The notes under the pieces are model-generated. The model was not told the DNA's origin and made no database searches. It worked only from the letters and a program-made list of their open reading frames with translations. From Macrostomum hystrix (taxonomy: Eukaryota; Platyhelminthes; Macrostomidae): 64,000 nt of DNA. How positions within the stretch are numbered: the stretch's first letter is position 1; every line of letters starts with the position of its first letter. Positions 46,641 to 64,000 of this stretch are shown piece after piece. The stretch spans positions 34,496,501-34,560,500 of the forward strand of contig CATNEN010000038.1 in assembly GCA_950097015.1 (NCBI GenBank). Reading direction: 5' to 3'. A program made the translations under genes and the position numbers.

Positions 46641-47525
46641 GATCAATTTCTGTAACATGTAAAATTTGTCTAACTTTCTGTGAACAGACACGTTTCCTTT
46701 ATCTAACTAGTAGGTAAAAGTTCAGTTTCAATATTTATAAGCGGAATATGTACCAGGTGAAAAATGGACCGTACTCACTTTAACTCATCCGAGTCGGATC
46801 CAACAACCACAACCAGTTCCTCTGGTAGAGTCATTTTATATTCTAAAGCAGGTATAATTAGGTGTGAAAATAAATCTGATCCAAATCCCTGAGCAGCAAA
46901 CAGAGCTCAACAGCCCAGCTGGTATCTTTCAAGAGACAAAAATATTCAAAATAGCCAAGGTAAAGAAATGGGCAGATTGTCTGAGCTGTCTAGTAGGCTC
47001 AGCACTAATCCGATTGGCTGGAAGGTGTGGGCACTGGGATCGGGGTAAGGAGTTGAGACGTACTGCGGCTTGAAAACTGGGCCCACCAGATGATGAGAAA
47101 AGCGATGAAAGTACACGCATGCGCTTGGCTGAATTTGTTCTCTAAAATAAGTTTCTCCATTAATAGTAGCGGCTGAAGGCACGGAAAAATGGTTGAAAAT
47201 TGTCTGGCAATAAATGCGACCAAAAAGCAATAAATTAGACATTTACTCGCCATTTTTCTGTTTGGATAGTGAAATTAAAGGGAAAATTGTACGCAACCAA
47301 CTCGAGAATAAATAAGTAGGAGTGACACACGAATAGAGTCGAGGCTGATGAGGAAAAGGTGAGGAAGGAGCGAGGAAGGGAGGGAATATTTGGGGATAAC
47401 AGAACGAACGTGAAGGTGTCGAGTGGTACACTGTAAGATGGGAGCCGTAGAGAGACAGATATAGATGGGAGTGGAGGCGGCAATGGTGACGAGAAGAAAG
47501 TGTCAGTGGGAGGGTTGAGGCGACG
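46641..47525. other. Spacer, no gene recognised
   Basis: A minus-strand frame near 46946-47242 has mixed composition, but I recognise no family and no supporting splice signals were established. Listed as unknown. Confidence 0.4.
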
Positions 47526-47527
47526 AA

Positions 47528-47737
47528 AACGATTAGGACAAAGAGGAGAGGGTGAAGAGGAGAGGGTGAAGAGGAGAGAGTGAAGATGAGAGGGCGGAGA
47601 GGAGAGGGTGAAGACGAGAGGGTGAAGAGGAGAGGGTGAAGAGGAGAGAGTGAAGATGAGAGGGCGAAGAGTAGAGGGCGGAGAGTAGAGGGCGGAGAGT
47701 AGAGGGCGGAGAGGAGAGGGCGGAGAGGAGGGATTGA
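47528..47737. repeat. 15-bp purine-rich minisatellite
   Basis: About 14 units of GAGGAGAGGGTGAAG with GAGAGTGAAGAT and GAGGGCGGAGA variants. A homopurine tract on the plus strand. Confidence 0.9.
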
Positions 47738-48174
47738 AGAGTAAAAATTCTGAGTGGTTCGAGTTGTACACGGGGATTTTCACTCGCGTCTTGAATTACA
47801 AATATCAGCGGTGTTGCGTGATGTGAGCAGCCGAATGTGAGAATTCGCTCGGTGAGGAACATTGATTGATTTCTTCCAAGTCTTGCCAAATGATAAATAC
47901 GATGTTTTGCTTTTTAATAAACAGTCTGAATGTTAAAACGGCAACTTATTTACAGCAAGCGCTAACAAAATAACAAGCCTAATTTAATAGAGTTGCACTC
48001 GGCATTTGGGCAGAAAAGTTTGTGAAATAAAACATCAGCAGGTTTAGAATTGGAAAATTTGTGTATATTGTCAGATCTACCTACTAAGAATAGTAGAACA
48101 ATTGTATTTTTATTCAATACGATATCAAGACGAACGGAATATTGAAATGAGTGAAAATTAGTGAAACACATATA
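47738..48174. other. Spacer, no gene recognised
   Basis: No similarity or repeat recognised. Confidence 0.4.
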
Positions 48175-48175
48175 C

Positions 48176-48443
48176 AGTGAATCAGAAATTCTGTGAATCT
48201 GGTATTCTGTGAATCAGGAATTCTGTTAATCTGGAATTCTGTGAATCTGGAATTCTGTGAATCTGGTATTCTGTGAATCCGGAATTCTGTGAATCTGGTA
48301 TTCTGTGAATCTGGAATTCTGTGAATCTGGAATTCTGTGAATCTGGTATTCTGTGAATCTGGAATTCTGTGAATCTGGTATTCTGTGAATCTGGAATTAT
48401 GCAAATCAGGAGTTCTGTGAATCTGGAGTTCTGTCAATCAGGA
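48176..48443. repeat. 16-bp minisatellite, split by a SINE
   Basis: About 16 units of CTGTGAATCTGGAATT or CTGTGAATCTGGTATT. Units of the same type (AAATCAGGAATTCTGCTAAT) continue at 48777 after the SINE, so the SINE inserted into an existing array. Confidence 0.93.
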
Positions 48444-48444
48444 A

Positions 48445-48776
48445 TAATAATAATTGCAGGAGGGCTCATTTAGTGATTTAGTGACACTAGACCCGCAGCC
48501 AGCGAGGAGGCAATTCTGCCCATTTAGCTGACTCCTGAGCACACAGGCACACACTCACACAGGTGTGTACATCTGCCCTGACTTTCTCAGCGTCAGGCAG
48601 TGTACACTTCACTGTGCCTTGGAGGTTGACCCTTAAATTGGGTAAATTGCACGACAAGCCCCCAAGCCTTCTCTCGGCGGCTGCGCCCCAAATGAATGTG
48701 GCCTCTCCGCGGAATCGAACTCAGGGACCCTGGTGTGAGAGGCCAACGCAATTACCGCTTTGCCACCGACCCCCTT
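48445..48776 (-). mobile_element. SINE-1 copy inserted in a minisatellite
   Basis: The copy runs from AATAATAATAATTGCAGG at its tail to the inverted head at 48740-48770 (ATTACCGCTTTGCCACCGAC). AATCAGGAAT occurs on both sides and may be the target duplication, though it is also part of the array unit. Confidence 0.88.
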
Positions 48777-48829
48777 TAAATCAGGAATTCTGCTAATAAG
48801 GAATGTGGTAACTCAGGTATTTAGAATCC

Positions 48830-49740
48830 CAGTGAAAAAAAACTAATTACGAAACAATTCGATCTGTCCAAGTCTGCAGGAAAGATACGCTCGTAATTAA
48901 TGTAAACAGTTTGGAACATCATAAAAATCAATTGTGCAATCTTACTAATATCAGCTTATATTTCAAAACACTGAACAGTAAAGAATAAAGAGTTCTGTCT
49001 CTATTCTTTATTTAAACCAAAAATCTCATCGATGATTGGTTGCTTTTTAACCATTATAACATTTAATAAGAGCCAAAAACATCACAAGACGATGCCGTTA
49101 TAAACAAAGAACCACATTTTCATCCTATCTAGCAGGGGTCATTGATAAGGTAATCATACTCCATCTAGAATACTCTGGCCTTATTTTAGGATTGTCACAA
49201 TGGTCCCCTAACAAGGAATACAAAATATGATATCACTGCAAATTATTAAATAAGACAGACATGTACACAGCAAAGATTAAAAGGAAAAAACCATCGCTTT
49301 AGCCAATCAAAATGATAATTTAGACATTCAAAACGATAATGACTATGGATTTAGATAACTAGAGAACATAGACGTTTGGACAACCAAAACGAGAATGAAT
49401 TCAGGCACTCAGAAGATCCACCCTTTCGACCATAGACTAAAAAACTCCCCTTGCCTTGCTCTCCGCCTGTTTGGTTTTCTCTCGATTCTTTCAGTGCTAT
49501 TTCTTGTTGCTGTTTTTCAAATGCCCCGACCAATATCCTCAGTCGACAGGTCGATTGCAGCTGCGTATAGAGTTATGCGAGCATATACGCAGGATGGAAG
49601 GGTTCAGGCGTTACCATGCAGGTGGTAAAAAAGGAATCGTGCAAAAATGATTACATATACTGTAAATAGAAACATGTTTGCCTGTTTGATCGTTAGATTG
49701 CCTTTCAAATTCTCGTTTTGATTGCCGCTTTCTCATTTTG
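48830..49740. other. Spacer, no gene recognised
   Basis: AT-rich. The frames at 49351-49650 contain a hydrophobic stretch but no family or gene structure I can support. Confidence 0.4.
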
Positions 49741-50767
49741 AATGTCCTTAACTCTATGGCCGAATAGCTGAGCTGCGCGCGGGAGACCCATCCGATAGCA
49801 TGAGACCGCAGACATTATCATTTTGAATGTCCTTAACTCTATGGCCGAATAGCTGAGCTGCGCGCGGGAGACCCATCCGATAGCATGAGACCACAGACAT
49901 TCTCATTTTGAATGTCCTTAACTCTATGGCCGAATAGCTGAGCTGCGCGCGGGAGACCCATCCGATAGCATGAGACCACAGACATTCTCATTTTGAATGT
50001 CCTTAACTCTATGGCCGAATAGCTGAGCTGCGCGCGGGAGACCCACCCGATAGCATGAGACCACAGACATTCTCATTTTGAATGTCCTTAACTCTATGGC
50101 CGAATAGCTGAGCTGCGCGCGGGAGACCCATCCGATAGCATGAGACCACAGACATTCTCATTTTGAATGTCCTTAACTCTATGGCCGAATAGCTGAGCTG
50201 CGCGCGGGAGACCCACCCGATAGCATGAGACCACAGACATTATCATTTTGAATGTCCTTAACTCTATGGCCGAATAGCTGAGCTGCGCGCGGGAGACCCA
50301 TCCGATAGCATGAGACCACAGACATTATCATTTTGAATGTCCTTAACTCTATGGCCGAATAGCTGAGCTGCGCGCGGGAGACCCATCCGATAGCATGAGA
50401 CCACAGACATTATCATTTTGAATGTCCTTAACTCTATGGCCGAATAGCTGAGCTGCGCGCGGGAGACCCATCCGATAGCATGAGACCACAGACATTATCA
50501 TTTTGAATGTCCTTAACTCTATGGCCGAATAGCTGAGCTGCGCGCGGGAGACCCATCCGATAGCATGAGACCACAGACATTACCATTTTGAATGTCCTTA
50601 ACTCTATGGCCGAATAGCTGAGCTGCGCGCGGGAGACCCATCCGATAGCATGAGACCACAGACATTATCATTTTGAATGTCCTTAACTCTATGGCCGAAT
50701 AGCTGAGCTGCGCGCGGGAGACCCACCCGATAGCATGAGACCACAGACATTACCATTTTGAATGTCC
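49741..50767. repeat. 85-bp tandem repeat (about 12 units)
   Basis: Units are almost identical and contain CTATGGCCGAATAGCTGAGC, GCGCGCGGGAGACCCATCCG and ATAGCATGAGACC. The segment TGGCCGAATAG resembles a tRNA A box, but no B box follows, so this may be amplified tRNA-like or SINE-head sequence. The only frequent differences are CATCCG/CACCCG and the TATCATT/TCTCATT junction. Confidence 0.95.
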
Positions 50768-51711
50768 AAATTATCATTTAGATTCACAATAGCAATATTA
50801 TATAATATATGCTAAATTTTACACGAATAAAATATATGCAACAGAGGAAAGCATTCAATGAAGCAAATTGCAAAGCATAAAAAACGAAAAGCCAATTGGG
50901 AAATTCTAGCCTTTTGTACTAGATTACAGACTGATTGACAAGTCAATTGATTGATATAAACTTTTGGATAGAAGACAAACTCATTAGTAAAAAACTGGAG
51001 TTGATATATGAAAGATGACAATTGTTTAACGAGTGACAAAATTTGTTGATAAGATACACATATAGAGTGACAGACAAGACCTAAAGATTGATAGATAAAT
51101 ACAGACATTGATAGATAAGAAACAGAGATTGATAGATAAGATGCAGAGATTGATAGATAAGATGCGGAGATTGATAAAGAAGTAACGGATATTGATAATA
51201 TATAGATGAGCTAAGCAGAAGACAAGAGAAGAATGAACACACAACGCTTAAAAAGCATACGAGGTACCAGCTAGAAGACGTATTTAGACGCAAATATGAA
51301 ATCAAAGGCAGAACAAGTTAGGCGCAATCGATGACGTCACAGGTCTCTGGTGTTGAGCTGATTGTTAAACGATCGATTGCAACCAAAACAAAGCAGAAAC
51401 AAACAGAATAACAATGATTGGAAAATTTTGAAAGCACAAAGCACAATAGAACATTTATCTTGACAATTGAGACAATTGATATTTTAAATTTCATTATTTG
51501 GACAAAAGCAAATAAGTGCAATCAACTTCTAACTGCTCTGCTTAAATTAAATGAAATGACACTATCAGTCTAAATGAACAGGTGTCAGAGTGAAACAAAA
51601 CTACATTTTGGGACGCGCACTGTACGGACTAGAGTTAATTAGATTTTCGACAATCGATTCATGATGTTAAAAACAGATAATTGTGAAATATATAAATTAA
51701 ATATTTAGTTC
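50768..51711. other. AT-rich spacer with a small 21-bp repeat
   Basis: Four copies of ATTGATAGATAAGATGCAGA-like units lie at 51087-51175. No gene recognised otherwise. Confidence 0.5.
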
Positions 51712-52965
51712 ACAAATATCTAGATACCCAAATCACCGACATATCTAGATACCTAATCACCGACATATCTAGATACCTAATCACCGACATATCTAGATAC
51801 CTAATCACCGACATATCTAGATACGTAATTATCGACATATCTAGATACGTAATTATCGACATATCTAGATACGTAATTATCGACATATCTAGATACCTAA
51901 TCACCGACATATCTAGATACCCAATCACCGACATATCTAGATACCTAATCACCGACATATCTAGATACCTAATCACCGACATATCTAGATACCCAATCAC
52001 CGACATATCTAGATACCCAATCACCGACATATCTAGATACCTAATCACCGACATATCTAGATACCCAATCACCGACATATCTAGATACCTAATAACCGAC
52101 ATATCTAGATACCCAATCACCGACATATCTAGATACCCAATCACCGACATATCTAGATACCTAATCACCGACATATCTAGATACCTAATCACCGACATAT
52201 CTAGATACCCAATCACCGACATATCTAGATACGTAATTATCGACATATCTAGATAACCAATCACCGACATATCTAGATACCTAATCACCGACATATGTAG
52301 ATACCTAATAACCGACATATCTAGATACCTAATCACCGACATATGTAGATACCTAATAACCGACATATGTAGATACCTAATAACCGACATATCTAGATAA
52401 CCAATCATCGACATATCTAGATACCCAATCACCGACATATCTAGATACCTAATTATCGACATATCTAGATACCTAATCACCGACATATCTAGATACCTAA
52501 TCACCGACATATCTAGATACCTAATCACCGACATATGTAGATACCTAATAACCGACATATGTAGATACCTAATAACCGACATATCTAGATAACCAATCAT
52601 CGACATATCTAGATACCCAATCACCGACATATCTAGATACCTAATTATCGACATATCTAGATACCTAATCACCGACATATCTAGATACCTAATCACCGAC
52701 ATATCTAGATACGTAATCACCGACATATCTAGATACGTAATCACCGACATATCTAGATACGTAATTATCGACATATCTAGATACTCAATCACCGGGGTAT
52801 CTAGATACCTAATCACCGACATATCTAGATACCCAATCACCGACATATCTAGATACCCAATCACCGACATATCTAGATACGTAATCACCGACATATCTAG
52901 ATACGTAATTATCGACATATCTAGATACTCAATCACCGGGGTATCTAGATACCTAATCACCGGTA
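51712..52965. repeat. 24-bp minisatellite (about 52 units)
   Basis: The unit is CGACATATCTAGATACCTAA plus TCAC. Variants differ at three positions (CCTAATCAC, CCCAATCAC, CGTAATTAT). Most units contain the 10-bp palindrome TATCTAGATA. Blocks of variants are duplicated in order, for example 52261-52480 and 52483-52690. Confidence 0.96.
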
Positions 52966-53171
52966 TGTTTAGGTAGCTAATTAGAAAAATTTCGGTATCT
53001 AGTGGTAGCTTAGTATGAAATTCTCTTTGGTATATTAAATATCAATATTTCAAACGAAATTTAACCAGAATAAAAACACTGACATACAAACAAAACAGAG
53101 TACCTAAATAATTAAACTACCTTACCTAGGCAGGTGTACATCAACGAGCTAATATAAACGAATCAAATATC

Positions 53172-53177
53172 TTTAAT
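53172..53177 (-). terminator. Possible polyadenylation signal of the MARK gene
   Basis: The minus strand reads ATTAAA, a common variant hexamer, about 80 nt past the stop codon. No AATAAA in this orientation was seen nearby. Confidence 0.3.
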
Positions 53178-53255
53178 CTATAATCGCAATATGCGGGAAT
53201 GCAAGAAAACACGAAGCCAGATAAATTTACAGACCAATTGAACACTGAACAAGCA

Positions 53256-63617
<10,362 letters not shown>

Positions 63618-64000
63618 TTTATTGTTGATTCACTTTTGAAAATGTTTTCTGCTTGAATAATAAAAATACTTAACTGGCTCAACCTAGAGCGGTGATTTAT
63701 TATTTGGACACAAATGCTGCTGAGTGCCAGAAGGAGTTTAGATATTGTAGCTTCATTCTGTAATGTAAAATATATATTTCTGTGTGTTCACTTACTTTTA
63801 ATACAGGCTGTAGAATACAGAAGTTTTAAAAATAAAAGTATATTACAAGCATACTAATTATTACCCAATACACAAGTCTATACACCAAAAGCAATATATA
63901 TTAAGATATTTTTCTATAAAATATGTGCAAACATTAACTTACATTTAAGAATTTAAGACAGATAAAAAGCAGTAAAAAACTTTATGTAATAACACTTCTG
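63618..64000. other. 5' flank of the MARK gene
   Basis: AT-rich. The exon containing the start codon at 63617 probably extends into this flank as 5' UTR. No clear TATA box or acceptor was identified. Confidence 0.4.

Noticed and set aside
46946-47242. Minus-strand frame of mixed composition
   Set aside because: Considered as an exon, but no family, phase partner or convincing splice pair was found; left as unknown.
51710-52960. 416-codon minus-strand frame with an 8-residue repeat
   Set aside because: A 24-bp array is automatically open in frame; composition and position (no splice or promoter signals) do not support a protein, although an expressed repeat protein cannot be formally excluded.

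Overview
The window is metazoan nuclear DNA. It has spliced genes with GT-AG introns, a Ty3/gypsy LTR retrotransposon, tRNA-derived SINEs, hAT and Tc1 DNA-transposon remnants, and animal gene families (KLF, GADD45, otopetrin, MARK/PAR-1, PAN/C-type-lectin and fibrinogen-related proteins). Tandem repeats cover about 20 kb, roughly a third of the window. A free-living flatworm-like or other lophotrochozoan invertebrate is my guess from this texture. The sequence alone does not prove the taxon.

Layout. 1-2.6 kb: Kruppel-like factor gene (minus) with a compact promoter (CCAAT, CArG and MEF2 motifs). 2.6-6.2 kb: gene-poor, with a SINE joined to a 15-bp minisatellite. 6.3-7.7 kb: four-exon GADD45-like gene (minus). 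8.7-11.8 kb: two minisatellites and a SINE. 12.05-16.54 kb: complete, young Ty3/gypsy element with 251-bp LTRs and a 5-bp target duplication. 17.5-22.9 kb: two oppositely oriented genes for secreted PAN + C-type-lectin-like proteins, decayed fragments of the same family, and a Tc1 transposase remnant. 23.4 kb: a cluster of three textbook heat-shock elements. 24.7-40.3 kb: an otopetrin proton-channel gene (minus; seven exons placed, first exon not found). Its introns carry many minisatellites, and one intron holds an antisense gene for a secreted PAN + fibrinogen-related protein (29.4-31.3 kb) plus a nested stack of a SINE, a hAT MITE and a second SINE. 41.3-53 kb: no gene recognised, mostly minisatellites (one about 2.9 kb). 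53.2-63.6 kb: nine-exon MARK/PAR-1 kinase gene (minus), with start codon, kinase domain, UBA and KA1. Four of its introns hold a different tandem-repeat family each, including a 3-kb, 32-bp-unit array.

How the pieces relate. KLF and GADD45 are typical stress- or signal-responsive genes and lie next to each other on the same strand. The three lectin-type genes form a loose cluster of secreted proteins around the heat-shock-element cluster and inside otopetrin. The most distinctive feature is repeat behaviour: arrays start at SINE edges, sit inside a transposon, span a splice acceptor, and show higher-order duplication. Exon boundaries were read by eye from splice consensus, phase continuity and family similarity. 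Every junction given is phase-consistent, but no transcript evidence was available.
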